DNA of 64,000 bases from Xylophilus sp. GW821-FHT01B05 (GCA_038961845.1 CP152408.1:3844001-3908000); one strand, 5' to 3'; positions 51,698 through 59,883 are shown, counted from the first letter of the stretch. Numbers and translations: made by a program. The notes: generated by a model not told the origin, from the letters alone.

Positions 51698-52255
51698 ATG
51701 GACAACATCACCAAGCAAGACCGCATCACGCTGAAGAACCTCAAGGTGGCCGACTTTGCCAGCGAGGAAACGATGTGCTTCAGCGCCACCGTCGTGATCG
51801 ACGGTACTCCCATCGCCGAGGCCCGCAACGACGGCCACGGCGGCTCGACGTTCCTGCGCGCGCTCAATGGCAAGGCGGCGCTGCTGGCTCAGGCCGAAAC
51901 CTTCGCCAAGGGACTGCCGCCTGCGCCGCTCGACCTCGGCCAGGAGGGTGAAGACCCTCACTACATCGACATGACGCTCGACTTCCTGGTCGATGAACTG
52001 GCCGATGCCATGCACGCAGAACGCAAGGTGCGAGCCGCGTTCAACCGCGACATCTGCAACAAGGTGCTGTTCATCAAGGACGGCAAGCTGCTGTTCATCA
52101 AAGGCATCAAGCTCAAGGCCATCGCCGACCGCAAGGCGTACTTCGCTTCGCTGCGCGCCCGGCAGGCCCAGCCCATCGTCATCCTCGCCGAGCTTCCGCC
52201 CGAGCAGGCATTCGACCTGTGGAAGCAGCATGTCCTGGGCGACAAGCCCGACTGA
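51698..52255 (+). CDS. ICE-associated hypothetical protein
   Basis: This 185-residue protein starts MDNITKQDRITLKNLKVADF behind AGGACTTCCC. It contains IDGTPIAEARNDGHGGSTFL, an acidic middle (LGQEGEDPHYIDMTLDFLVD) and a C-terminal IVILAELPPEQAFDLWKQHV. No catalytic motif, signal peptide or membrane segment is seen. I have seen similar proteins only as unnamed genes in this ICE class and assign no function. Its 245-bp leader contains the two-hairpin element. Confidence 0.75.
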   Translation: MDNITKQDRITLKNLKVADFASEETMCFSATVVIDGTPIAEARNDGHGGSTFLRALNGKAALLAQAETFAKGLPPAPLDLGQEGEDPHYIDMTLDFLVDELADAMHAERKVRAAFNRDICNKVLFIKDGKLLFIKGIKLKAIADRKAYFASLRARQAQPIVILAELPPEQAFDLWKQHVLGDKPD

Positions 52256-52587
52256 CCAAGCGCCGACGCACCCTCCTGACAGCCTCGCACTCGATGCGGG
52301 GCTTCATTTTCTCTGTGCGCATCAATCGGGGCTGGGCCGGATGCCATTTTCCAACTGACGCAGCGAGCCCCGCACACGAAGCTGCCCGCATGTTCGCTGA
52401 TTCGTCAGCACATGCCAGCAGCCAGGGTTTCCAGGCTGCCGCGGGTCTCTCCCGCGTCACCCACCAGTCCGCATCGCATCCATTGCGCGGACGCGCGTCC
52501 TTGTGACGCTGATGCTTTTTTGTCCACCGCATGCGGGAGCTGCCATCCCGTGAGGGACAAGGCCCCGCTTTTCCAAGGAGCCCGTCC
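52256..52587. other. Gene-free leader region with structured element
   Basis: 332 bp with no gene. It contains the second leader element (52418-52456), further inverted repeats (GTCAC near 52456 with GTGAC near 52503) and a last hairpin (GCGGGA/TCCCGT around 52532-52552) close to the next ribosome binding site AAGGAG. Confidence 0.5.
52418..52456 (+). ncRNA. Leader element, copy 2
   Basis: Stem 1 GCAGCC/GGCTGC (52418-52423 and 52434-52439). Stem 2 CGCGGG/CCCGCG (52440-52445 and 52451-52456). The flanks CACATGCCA before and CACCCACCAGT after resemble copies 1, 3 and 4. Confidence 0.5.
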
Positions 52588-52800
52588 ATGTCCCAGCAAG
52601 CCTCTTTTGGCCAATTGGCCTCGACCTACTGCGGCAAGTTCCTGCCGCTCGAAGTCCTGCAAAGCGCCGCCGGTCACTACATCGGCACGCGCGATACCGA
52701 AGGCCCCGTTTCGCGGGAATCCCGCGAGTACTTCCGCAGCTATGCCGCGGCTCAACGTGCCCTCGAAAGAGGCGGCTGGTCCCAGCTCGCCATTCCCTGA
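52588..52800 (+). CDS. Small ICE hypothetical protein
   Basis: This 70-residue protein starts MSQQASFGQLASTYCGKFLP behind AAGGAG. It continues with VLQSAAGHYIGTRDTEGPVS and a helical end (AAAQRALERGGWSQLA). One cysteine; no known motif. It is 21 bp before the next gene with its own ribosome binding site, probably in the same transcript. I do not recognise a function. Confidence 0.7.
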   Translation: MSQQASFGQLASTYCGKFLPLEVLQSAAGHYIGTRDTEGPVSRESREYFRSYAAAQRALERGGWSQLAIP

Positions 52801-52821
52801 TCCAACTGGAGGAATCACGTC

Positions 52822-53214
52822 ATGAACCAGCTACTGCCCCGGGAAGTCGTCGATCAGATCATGCGGGAAGAGCAGCATTTCGCTGCCGCGCCCCAAGCCT
52901 TTTTCGAGGCATGGAAGCGCGGCGTCGAGATCGCTGGCCCCGAATGGTTCGGCGATGGCACCCGTGAAGGTCTGAACCAGGCCAAGAGCAAGTGGGATCT
53001 GCGTCCCAACATGCTGCTGCTCAACGATGCCCTCGGCGTCCTGAGCAGCGGGGAACGCATGTTCCTGTCCGCCATGGTCAGCTTCTACAACGCGCGCGAG
53101 GGCGGTGCCATGCTCAAGCGCTGCCATTTCTACGGACTGTCCGACTTCGACGGTCTCGATCTGCAACGCCGCAAGGTCATCGCCGACCTGCTCGTGAACT
53201 ACAACGGTTGGTGA
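52822..53214 (+). CDS. ICE hypothetical protein
   Basis: This 130-residue protein starts MNQLLPREVVDQIMREEQHF. It contains AWKRGVEIAGPEWFGDGTRE, NMLLLNDALGVLSSGERMFL, and FYGLSDFDGLDLQRRKVIAD near the C-terminus. It looks soluble and helical. No motif identifies an activity. ATG 52822 is preceded by CTGGAGGAATC. Part of the chain of small genes after the methyltransferase. Confidence 0.75.
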   Translation: MNQLLPREVVDQIMREEQHFAAAPQAFFEAWKRGVEIAGPEWFGDGTREGLNQAKSKWDLRPNMLLLNDALGVLSSGERMFLSAMVSFYNAREGGAMLKRCHFYGLSDFDGLDLQRRKVIADLLVNYNGW

Positions 53215-53423
53215 GCCGGTCCCCGGCACACCACCGTGTCTTCGTTCACTCCCGATGAGGGACATGCGCCCACAAGGCCATGTCTCTCATTTATTTCCCG
53301 CCGTCCAGCGCAGTGCTGACACCGTCGTGGTCAGCGTTGTCTGACGCATTTTCTACTTTCAACCCACCGGGTCCAATTCCCGGTGGCGGGAATTGGCTCC
53401 ACTATTCAATCTGGAGTGTTCCC

Positions 53424-54161
53424 ATGTCCCAGAAACCTAATTCCTTTCTCCGCGGCTACTGGAATCTGAAAATCGTCCGCACGCTGTGCATCAGCTACGA
53501 CGATGGAAGTCCGCATGTCTGGCGAAACATCCACCCGAGCCAAGAGCACCTCTCCGACGAGGAACTGGTTTCATCGTCCTGCATTGTCACCAGCGATTTC
53601 GCGGTGGTCACGAACGGCCCTGAGCCCGTGAGCGCCGGGGTACTGGCCGAATGCGATGCCGGTGAAGGTGGCAGCGGCGAAGGCGTGATCGGGGCCGTGG
53701 TCTATGCCATCCATGGTGACGACCTCGACGGCCGCCCAGTCCACGTCGGTGACGCCTATTCGGCCGAGGCTGCGCGGGAAGTCGTGCAGCGCCTGAGTTT
53801 CGAGACCGGCTATTACAGCCGGTGCTGGGAGATCAGCCGTGAGCACATCACGGTCGATACCTGGCACTACCTCGCCAACCTGGCGGACCTCGCCACGCCG
53901 GAGGCCATGCTGTTCATCGCCTTCCGGGTGCCGTACAGCCCGGCGATCGGCGTCAAGCTGATCTCCACGCCCTGGACGGACCAGAACCTGGAGCACGCCG
54001 AGGGCATCACCGCCGAGCAGCTTCGGCAGGAGCACCGCAGCAAGGGCATGCCGGACGACCTGGCGAACATCCTTGAACTGGCCGGCCAGGCCGATGTGCG
54101 CATTCTGATCCTCGATGCCGACGCACCCGCGCTGCTGGGCCTGCCACTGGCCGAGTCCTAG
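53424..54161 (+). CDS. ICE hypothetical protein
   Basis: This 245-residue acidic protein starts MSQKPNSFLRGYWNLKIVRT behind CTGGAGTG. Blocks include TLCISYDDGSPHVWRNIHPS, GRPVHVGDAYSAEAAREVVQ and HYLANLADLATPEAMLFIAF. No catalytic motif is recognised. The open frame extends 48 codons upstream, but the intergenic hairpin CCACCGGG/CCCGGTGG (53371-53393) and the ribosome binding site support this ATG. The family is known to me only from ICE-type gene neighbourhoods. Confidence 0.75.
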   Translation: MSQKPNSFLRGYWNLKIVRTLCISYDDGSPHVWRNIHPSQEHLSDEELVSSSCIVTSDFAVVTNGPEPVSAGVLAECDAGEGGSGEGVIGAVVYAIHGDDLDGRPVHVGDAYSAEAAREVVQRLSFETGYYSRCWEISREHITVDTWHYLANLADLATPEAMLFIAFRVPYSPAIGVKLISTPWTDQNLEHAEGITAEQLRQEHRSKGMPDDLANILELAGQADVRILILDADAPALLGLPLAES

Positions 54162-54254
54162 CAGCCGCGCGACACGCCGTCCTTCCTCTTTGTCCCCCCA
54201 TGCCAGCCCGTCTCCCCAGGAGCCGGGCTGGTCCATTTTCATAGGAGCAACCTC

Positions 54255-54533
54255 ATGTTCCCCGACCTCATTTCGCGCACACCGGACTTCGAGCACCAGC
54301 TCGGAGCCTGCGTCAACGCCATGAGCCAGGACGACGCCATCGGCCAGATCCTGGTATTCGAGCGCACGCGCGGCACGCTGCACATGCGCCACATCGCCAG
54401 CGCCGACCTGGTGGACACCGACATTGAAGACTACGAAATGGTCGTGTTCGACGGCGGCAACACCAGCGGCGACACCTGGAAGCATGTCTTCTTCCCGCGT
54501 CAGCGCGAGCACTACTTCGTGTACGCAGCCTGA
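54255..54533 (+). CDS. Small ICE hypothetical protein
   Basis: This 92-residue acidic protein starts MFPDLISRTPDFEHQLGACV and contains ILVFERTRGTLHMRHIASAD and EDYEMVVFDGGNTSGDTWKH. Beta-rich and soluble; no motif recognised. It starts behind AGGAGCAACCTC. The 93-bp leader has a hairpin CCAGCCCG/CGGGCTGG. A clear intrinsic terminator lies directly after the stop. Confidence 0.7.
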   Translation: MFPDLISRTPDFEHQLGACVNAMSQDDAIGQILVFERTRGTLHMRHIASADLVDTDIEDYEMVVFDGGNTSGDTWKHVFFPRQREHYFVYAA

Positions 54534-54540
54534 CCTATCC

Positions 54541-54564
54541 AGCCCCTTTCGAGGGGCTTTTTCT
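54541..54564 (+). terminator. Intrinsic terminator
   Basis: AGCCCCT, TTCG loop, AGGGGCT, then TTTTCTT. A textbook rho-independent terminator 8 bp after the stop of the 92-residue gene and upstream of the next ICE gene, in what otherwise looks like a continuous same-strand gene run. Confidence 0.8.
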
Positions 54565-54676
54565 TGCGCCCAGCGCAGGAAACCGGGTGCGGCGAAGTGC
54601 CGTTTCATGCGGGCGGGTAGCCCCGCCCAGGGCCATCCTTGCCCCATGTTCGTCGGCGTTGCCGGCACATGCCCAG

Positions 54677-54699
54677 GCAGCCGAGACCTTCGAGGCTGC
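54677..54699 (+). ncRNA. Leader element, copy 3
   Basis: Stem 1 GCAGCC/GGCTGC (54677-54682 and 54694-54699) with loop ending TTCGA, preceded by CACATGCCCAG. The second hairpin is weak here (CAAG/CTTG). Followed by CGCACCGCGTCCATCC, similar to copy 4. Confidence 0.45.
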
Positions 54700-54815
54700 A
54701 AGCACTGGAAGCCTTGCTGGTCGTTTCTTCCTACGGACGCACCGCGTCCATCCACCCACAAGGGACCTCTCCCTTGCGGGCGAGGAATCCCTTGTTCTTC
54801 TTCAAGGAGATTCCC

Positions 54816-55619
54816 ATGGATCGTTCCCTCATCAAATCCATGATGCCTTCGCTTGTCGCAGGCCATGTGCCCCGCAACGTGCGGTCGTTCAAGTACCGCG
54901 TGTTCGATGATCAGCCGCAGTCCTCGACCCTGGGCTTCGCTATCGACCCCAAGCCCTTCGACGGCAAGGTGGTCGCGGCCAACGACGAGGCCATCATCGT
55001 CAAGCTCAAGCCCAGCGAATTCGCGGTGCTCGATCCCAACCTGGTGACCACCGTTCCCAGCGAAGGCGCCAAGGTGCATGTCCAACCGTATGCCCGCCGC
55101 CGCTTCGACGGCCTGCGCGCGGACACCCCGGAAGTGATCACCGAGAAGACCGCGGACGGTGTTCCCTACACCATCACCAGGCACATCCTCGGCTCCGCGC
55201 CTGCCAAGCTGCCCATCCCCGAGCCGCAGTGCATGGAACTGGGGCAGCTCATCCAGCAGTTGGAGGAAATGCCGGCTCCCGACGGGTTCCGGCGCATCAC
55301 CCACATGCTGGTCGATGCGGGCGCCCGCGACTTCACCTGGGTCGATCCGAAGCCGTCCAAAATCATCGAGACACCCCCGGCGATCAGCTTCACGGTTTCG
55401 ACCGCGAAGTTCGAGGGCCAGGTGACGATCCTCTACGACCGCGGCGGCGACACCTACGTGGTGGAGCTGCGCCGCGACGGCGAGATGGTCGATCGGCACG
55501 ACGAGGTGTATTTCGACATGCTCGGTGAAGTGCTGGAGCGGCTCATCGACGACGGGCGCTGGCGCCTGATCGACGTGAGCGTGATCGACGCCAAGGCAAC
55601 CAAGCGGCGCTACGGCTGA
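54816..55619 (+). CDS. ICE hypothetical protein
   Basis: This 267-residue protein starts MDRSLIKSMMPSLVAGHVPR behind CAAGGAGA. It contains FKYRVFDDQPQSSTLGFAID, IVKLKPSEFAVLDPNLVTTV and a C-terminal FTVSTAKFEGQVTILYDRGG. No nucleic-acid or catalytic motif is recognised. I have seen close relatives only as unnamed genes of clc/PAGI-type elements. Its 282-bp upstream gap contains a terminator, a leader element and a final hairpin (CAAGGGA/TCCCTTG). Confidence 0.75.
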   Translation: MDRSLIKSMMPSLVAGHVPRNVRSFKYRVFDDQPQSSTLGFAIDPKPFDGKVVAANDEAIIVKLKPSEFAVLDPNLVTTVPSEGAKVHVQPYARRRFDGLRADTPEVITEKTADGVPYTITRHILGSAPAKLPIPEPQCMELGQLIQQLEEMPAPDGFRRITHMLVDAGARDFTWVDPKPSKIIETPPAISFTVSTAKFEGQVTILYDRGGDTYVVELRRDGEMVDRHDEVYFDMLGEVLERLIDDGRWRLIDVSVIDAKATKRRYG

Positions 55620-55646
55620 TCGCAGCCTATCGGCGACTTGCCCAAT

Positions 55647-55680
55647 AGGCCTTCCATCCATTCGGGTGGAGGGCCTTTTT
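55647..55680 (+). terminator. Terminator-like hairpin directly before an RBS
   Basis: Stem AGGCC.TCCATCC with GGGTGGA.GGCCT, loop ATTC, then TTTTTCTTCAGGAG. The T-tract merges into the ribosome binding site of the DUF3085 gene, whose ATG is 17 bp further on. Confidence 0.7.
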
Positions 55681-55696
55681 CTTCAGGAGATCAAGC

Positions 55697-56050
55697 ATGT
55701 CACTGCGATTCAAAGGCTCCGACCTGCGCCCCGTGCTGGCCGAGGCCGTTGCCAACCAATGCCGCGTCGTCCTCGCCAAGGATCAGGGCGTGTACTTCCT
55801 CGCCGAGCACGGAGAGCGCCGTCCCGATGGCCGCGTGAAGCTGCTGGCCTATGCCGTCGGCTGCAACCCGGATACCGACCCGTTTGACGACTGGTGGGAA
55901 CTGGCGCGCGCCGAGCTGGGTGGCGACGACTTCGGCGAGTTCTTCGACCCGAAGGAAGGCGTCTTTGCACGCATCCTGCACGGCACGGACGATCTGATGC
56001 TGTCCGCCACCCCGACGCACCTGTCGCTGGAGGTGGTGCCATCGGTGTAG
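55697..56050 (+). CDS. DUF3085 protein
   Basis: This 117-residue protein starts MSLRFKGSDLRPVLAEAVAN. It contains the family block KLLAYAVGCNPDTDPFDDWW followed by ARAELGGDDFGEFFDP. These are diagnostic of DUF3085, which I know chiefly from ICEs and plasmids; function unknown. Acidic, soluble, probably alpha/beta. The start is set by CAGGAGATCAAGC. It is preceded by a terminator-like hairpin and followed by a strong terminator. Confidence 0.82.
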   Translation: MSLRFKGSDLRPVLAEAVANQCRVVLAKDQGVYFLAEHGERRPDGRVKLLAYAVGCNPDTDPFDDWWELARAELGGDDFGEFFDPKEGVFARILHGTDDLMLSATPTHLSLEVVPSV

Positions 56051-56077
56051 CGCAACGACTACCACCATCCCCTCACT

Positions 56078-56102
56078 GCCCCCTTCTTGGGGGCTTTCTT
56101 TT
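56078..56102 (+). terminator. Intrinsic terminator after the DUF3085 gene
   Basis: GCCCCC, loop TTCTT, GGGGGC, then TTTCTTTTTT. It lies 28 bp after the DUF3085 stop. Confidence 0.8.
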
Positions 56103-56198
56103 TTCCGCACTGCGGCCTTCGCCGCGTGCGTGCTCGTCTCCGGCCGCCATGGCCCGCCGCGTCGGCCCGCCCGCCGACCTACCCACGGAGACGACCGC

Positions 56199-57041
56199 AT
56201 GCACGACCCGTTCAAGATCACCCAACCGACCTGCATCAGCTTCTCGGGCGGGCGTACCAGCGCCTACATGCTCTGGCGCGTGTTGCAGGCCAATGGCGGC
56301 CTGCCTGCCGACACCGTGGTCTGCTTCGCCAACACCGGCAAGGAGGTGGAAGCGACCCTGCGGTTTGTGCGCGACTGCGCCCAGCACTGGCAGGTGCCGA
56401 TACGCTGGCTGGAATACCTGCCCATGGAGCCGGGCTTCATGCTGGTCGATTTCGACCGGGCCAGCCGTCAGGGCGAACCGTTCGAGGCGCTGATACGCAA
56501 GCGCCAGTACCTGCCCAATCCCGTCGCGCGCGGCTGCACGACCAGCCTGAAGATCCGCCCGATGCACCGCTACCTGCGGCATCTGGGGTGGACAGACTGG
56601 GACCAGATGATCGGCATCCGCGCCGACGAGCAGCGCCGCGTCGCCAAGATTCGCGCGCGCGGCCATTCCACCGAATCGACCCACGAGACCATGTGCATGC
56701 CGCTGGCGGATGCCGGCGTCACCGTGCGCGACGTGGGCGCGTTCTGGCAGGCGCAAGCGTTCGACCTCGACCTGCTGACGGTGAACGGGCGCACGCTCGA
56801 AGGCAACTGCGACCTGTGTTTCCTGAAACCACGCGGGCAGCGCTTGGCCCTCATCAAGGCCCGACCAGAGACCGCCGTGTGGTGGATTCGCATGGAATCG
56901 CTGAATCTTGCGAGCAAGCCCAGCGGCGCCCGGTTCCGCGCCGATGGCCCCAGCTACGCCGACCTGGCGCGCTTCGCCGCCGACCAAGGCGACCTGTTCG
57001 ACGCCGCCGAGGAGTCGATCGCCTGCTTCTGCGGTGATTGA
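56199..57041 (+). CDS. PP-loop (PAPS reductase-like) protein
   Basis: This 280-residue protein of the adenine nucleotide alpha-hydrolase superfamily has the PP-loop ISFSGGRTSAYMLWRVL near residue 15 and CFANTGKEVEATLRFV next. Downstream cysteines (GCTTSLKIRP, CMPL, NCDLCFLK, CFC) could bind zinc or an Fe-S cluster. Relatives occur in phages and ICEs and act on nucleotides or sulphur substrates; the exact reaction is unknown. No dnd or phosphorothioation genes lie nearby, so DNA sulphur modification is not supported. Start ATG 56199 follows CGGAGACGACC. Confidence 0.82.
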   Translation: MHDPFKITQPTCISFSGGRTSAYMLWRVLQANGGLPADTVVCFANTGKEVEATLRFVRDCAQHWQVPIRWLEYLPMEPGFMLVDFDRASRQGEPFEALIRKRQYLPNPVARGCTTSLKIRPMHRYLRHLGWTDWDQMIGIRADEQRRVAKIRARGHSTESTHETMCMPLADAGVTVRDVGAFWQAQAFDLDLLTVNGRTLEGNCDLCFLKPRGQRLALIKARPETAVWWIRMESLNLASKPSGARFRADGPSYADLARFAADQGDLFDAAEESIACFCGD

Positions 57042-57046
57042 CGGCC

Positions 57047-57516
57047 ATGGACAGGCCATCGACCTCGCCATCGCTGCACCTGCTGCCGGTGTCCCTGCGC
57101 TGCGCCAATGCCTTCGTGCAGGAACACCACCGCCACCACCGTCCGGTTCAGGGAGCGAAGTTCGCCCTGGCGGTCGCGCTGTCCGCCACCGATAGCATCT
57201 GCGGCGTGGCCATCGGACGCTCGAAGTCACCCGGCTCTGCACCAACGGCGCACCGAACACCTGCAGCAAGCTCTATGGCGCCGCATGGAAGGCGGCCAAG
57301 GCCCTGGGCTACACGCGGCTGATCACGTACACCTTGCCCGAGGAAGGCGGCGCCAGCCTGCGCGCCGCTGGCTGGCGGCTGGTCGGCGCGCGCGGCGGCG
57401 GTGCCTGGGACCGCCCCAGCCGTCCCCGCGCCGACACCCCCGAGCACCTGCGCGGCCCCAAGTGCCTGTGGCAGGCACCAGGCGCGGACAAAGGGAAAGG
57501 CCCGGATGCCGATTGA
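57047..57516 (+). pseudogene. XF1762-family (GNAT-like) gene, broken by deletion/frameshift
   Basis: The first 56 codons (HLLPVSLRCANAFVQEHHRH to ICGVAI) and a second frame from 57217 (TLEVTRLCTNGAPNTCSKLY to the stop at 57516) are the two halves of an XF1762-family protein. These have a GNAT-like fold and are common in this ICE class. At about 57212-57216 the expected segment between GVAI and TLEVTR (roughly a dozen residues, as I recall the family) is missing and the frame shifts. The second half is otherwise intact, so the damage looks recent. Alternatively a sequencing error, though the missing residues favour a true deletion. Confidence 0.72.
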
Positions 57517-57585
57517 TTGCTGTCGCGCGCACGAGGCCCGGCCATGCTGACCCCATGCCTGCTGACGTTGTCAGCGACATGCCAG

Positions 57586-57627
57586 GCAACCATCGGTCTT
57601 CGAGGTTGCGGCGTAGTTCCTACTACG
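57586..57627 (+). ncRNA. Leader element, copy 4 (with compensatory change)
   Basis: Stem 1 is GCAACC/GGTTGC (57586-57591 and 57604-57609): the G-C pair of copies 1-3 is replaced by A-T with both sides changed. Stem 2 is CGTAGT/ACTACG (57612-57617 and 57622-57627), different in sequence but still paired. Preceded by GACATGCCAG, like copies 2 and 3. Confidence 0.55.
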
Positions 57628-57779
57628 TGACCGAGCCAGCTCGCACCGCATCCGTCCGCGAGCGGCCACCAGTCTCTGGTGGCGGATGCTTTCGCCTTAT
57701 CAACCCACCGCGGGGTTACGCACCTTTCCCCGCATCGTGGGGCCGGTGTGTCTCCGCTTCATCCCTATGGAGATTCACC

Positions 57780-58697
57780 ATGAGCACCACATCCAACGAG
57801 AAATCGTATTTCGACCTCCACACCTCGGGCATCGGCTACATCCAGCGTGTCCGTGAAGTACCGATCCGGGGCGGCCGCCGTGCGCAACCCTTCCTGGCGT
57901 GCACCATCGCCGCGCTGGTCGGTCCCGCAAAGGACCCTAGCTCCCGCTATTTCGACGTCAAGGTCTCGGGTGCCGAGGCCAAGAAACTGGTCGAGCGCTA
58001 CATCGGCGTTGACGATCCCAAGCAGCGCCCGCTGGTGCGCTTTCGCACCGGCGATCTGCGGGCTGATCCCTACATCCGCGACAAAGGTGAAAAGAAGGGT
58101 CAGGCCGGCGCGTCCCTCAAGGCACGTCTGCTCAAGTCCGAACTGATGGACCGGGACGAACTGGCTTCGATCAAGCAGTACGAACTGATCACCCGCGGCA
58201 TCGGCTACCTCAGCCGTGTGAAGGACGTCACCCCCAAAGATGGCGATCCCTTCCTGTCGTGCACCATTGCCGCGCTGTGCGGACCTGTCGATGAGCCGGA
58301 ATATCGGTACTTCGACACCATCGTCGCCCCCCCTGAAGCCGAGCATCTGGTTCGCCGATGCGTGCAGGCCATCGAAGGGGACTGCAAGGTGCTGATCGCC
58401 TTCCGTCTGAACGACATGAAGGTCGATCCGTACATCCGCACCAAGGGCGAGCGCGCCGGGGAACCGGGAGCGAACCTGGAATCGACGCTGGTCCACATCG
58501 GTCTCATCAAGATCGACGGCACCCAGGTCTATCCGACGAGCCAGGCGCAAGCCGAGGCGCCGCAGGCCGAGGAAGCATCCGCGCCCGAAGCCGAGGTTGC
58601 TGCCGACACCGTTGCCGACCAGCCTGTCGAGCCCGCCGAGCGCGAGCCCGCAGGTGAAGTCGAGGAGCAGGAACCGGCATTGGCTGCTTCGTTCTGA
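57780..58697 (+). CDS. STY4534-family ICE replication protein with duplicated DUF3577 domain
   Basis: This 305-residue protein contains two full DUF3577 units. Unit 1 (about 8-125) opens SYFDLHTSGIGYIQRVREV; unit 2 (about 132-245) opens QYELITRGIGYLSRVKDV. Both keep PFL(A/S)CTIAAL, the R-YFD block, DPYIR..KGE and GA(S/N)L. Typical family members have one unit. The remainder (245-305) is an Ala/Glu-rich acidic tail resembling the disordered tail of an SSB-type protein. Family members are annotated as ICE replication proteins; the fold may be OB-like. Start ATG 57780 has GGAG upstream; the frame further upstream is not family-like. Confidence 0.85.
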   Translation: MSTTSNEKSYFDLHTSGIGYIQRVREVPIRGGRRAQPFLACTIAALVGPAKDPSSRYFDVKVSGAEAKKLVERYIGVDDPKQRPLVRFRTGDLRADPYIRDKGEKKGQAGASLKARLLKSELMDRDELASIKQYELITRGIGYLSRVKDVTPKDGDPFLSCTIAALCGPVDEPEYRYFDTIVAPPEAEHLVRRCVQAIEGDCKVLIAFRLNDMKVDPYIRTKGERAGEPGANLESTLVHIGLIKIDGTQVYPTSQAQAEAPQAEEASAPEAEVAADTVADQPVEPAEREPAGEVEEQEPALAASF

Positions 58698-58705
58698 TCC
58701 GGCAC

Positions 58706-58731
58706 GGCCCCTCACGGGGCCTTGCCTTTTT
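58706..58731 (+). terminator. Terminator-like hairpin before the DUF3275 gene
   Basis: GGCCCC, loop TCAC, GGGGCC, then TTGCCTTTTTCC. It starts 8 bp after the DUF3577 stop and ends about 10 bp before the AAGGAG of the next gene. Confidence 0.65.
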
Positions 58732-58754
58732 CCTCTTCTTCAAGGAGAACCATC

Positions 58755-59447
58755 ATGGCAGCCACATCGGCGCCCGAGCAATCGGGACCGCCCATCATCG
58801 TTCCAGGCCAACTCACGCTGCGCACCATTCATGGCCGCAACGGAAAGTTCAACGTCGGCAAGCTCGACTGCCAACTCGGCAAGTTCACGATCAAGGACGC
58901 TGAATTAGAGCAGTACCCCGAGGGCAAGTACCAAGGGGAATTCGTCCTCCGCTACATCTTCCTCAAAAGCTATCCGATCAGCGACGGCAGCATGCGTTCC
59001 GAGATGCGCGCCAACCTGGATGGCATGACGCTTCTCGGGATCGACAAACTGAGCCGTGACGAGGCACGCAGCTTCGGCACCCAGGAAGTCGATCCGCTTG
59101 ATGAAGAGCAAGGGGCGCAGCCTGCGGCAACGTCGGCCAAGCCCCCCAAGGCATCCAGACCCGCCAAGCTCGCACCCGTGCAGGCGTCCGCGGACCCACT
59201 GGTCGATACCACGCCTTTCGGCATGGATGCGCCGACGCCCACTGCGGCGACTGCCCCTGGCAGCACCGAGGATGGCGACGCCGATCTGTTCGGCCTGCTG
59301 TGGCCGCTGGGCGAGTCCGTGAAGTTGGATTCCACCATCGACCGCCGCACCCTGCGCGCGCAGATCGCCCGTCTGGGCGAAATGGGCTACGCGCTGGACT
59401 TCAAGACGCAGGAGTGGAGCCGCCAGGCCGAACTGCAACCTGCGTGA
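58755..59447 (+). CDS. DUF3275 protein
   Basis: This 230-residue protein opens PPIIVPGQLTLRTIHGRNGK, with FNVGKLDCQLGKFTIKDAEL and YPEGKYQGEFVLRYIFLKSY, the DUF3275 core (about 10-105). A Pro/Ala-rich linker (about 125-180) leads to a conserved C-terminal segment FGLLWPLGESVKLDSTIDRR. The combination is typical of ICE-borne copies and may be a nucleic-acid-associated factor, but no function is proven. ATG 58755 has AAGGAGAACC upstream; it follows the DUF3577 gene closely and may be co-regulated. Confidence 0.82.
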   Translation: MAATSAPEQSGPPIIVPGQLTLRTIHGRNGKFNVGKLDCQLGKFTIKDAELEQYPEGKYQGEFVLRYIFLKSYPISDGSMRSEMRANLDGMTLLGIDKLSRDEARSFGTQEVDPLDEEQGAQPAATSAKPPKASRPAKLAPVQASADPLVDTTPFGMDAPTPTAATAPGSTEDGDADLFGLLWPLGESVKLDSTIDRRTLRAQIARLGEMGYALDFKTQEWSRQAELQPA

Positions 59448-59541
59448 TCGCAGACGCCGCATCCGCGGTGTTCTTCATCCACCCGCCGGGGTTCCTTCCC
59501 CATGCGGGGGAGGCCTCGGCTTTCTTCTGGAGGTCTCCATC

Positions 59542-59883
59542 ATGTCCACCATCGCTTGCGATACACCCCGTTCCGCGCTGGACGAAACCGCGTGGCGCGC
59601 TGTCTGCAAGACGGCCGCCGAGCACGCCCAGCGTGGTTGCGGTCTGTCCTGGGATCACTGGGTCACGCTTTTCAGTTCGGAGATCGACGCGCAAGCCAGT
59701 CGGTTGCCGCATGACCAGCGCACTCAAGCGCTGGAAATCGCCACCCAGGAATGGGACTACGCAACACCTGCCGAACGGCAGGAAACCCAGGACTGGAATG
59801 CGGAGCATGGCTATTGCTCGCACGGGATCGAGTTCGGATATTGCCCGGCGGGTTGTGATCGCGACGATGACGACTGGGACTAA
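59542..59883 (+). CDS. Small Cys/His-containing ICE protein
   Basis: This 113-residue acidic protein starts MSTIACDTPRSALDETAWRA. The C-terminal segment HGYCSHGIEFGYCPAGCDRD contains three cysteines and two histidines and could bind zinc. It ends in an Asp-rich tail. No family was recognised. ATG 59542 is set by CTGGAGGTC. A hairpin (CGGGG/CCCC region, 59489-59512) lies directly upstream. Confidence 0.7.
   Translation: MSTIACDTPRSALDETAWRAVCKTAAEHAQRGCGLSWDHWVTLFSSEIDAQASRLPHDQRTQALEIATQEWDYATPAERQETQDWNAEHGYCSHGIEFGYCPAGCDRDDDDWD

Noticed and set aside
56199..57041. PP-loop protein as DndC of a DNA phosphorothioation system
   Set aside because: No dndB, dndD, dndE or ssp genes are adjacent, and stand-alone PP-loop proteins are common in ICEs and phages.
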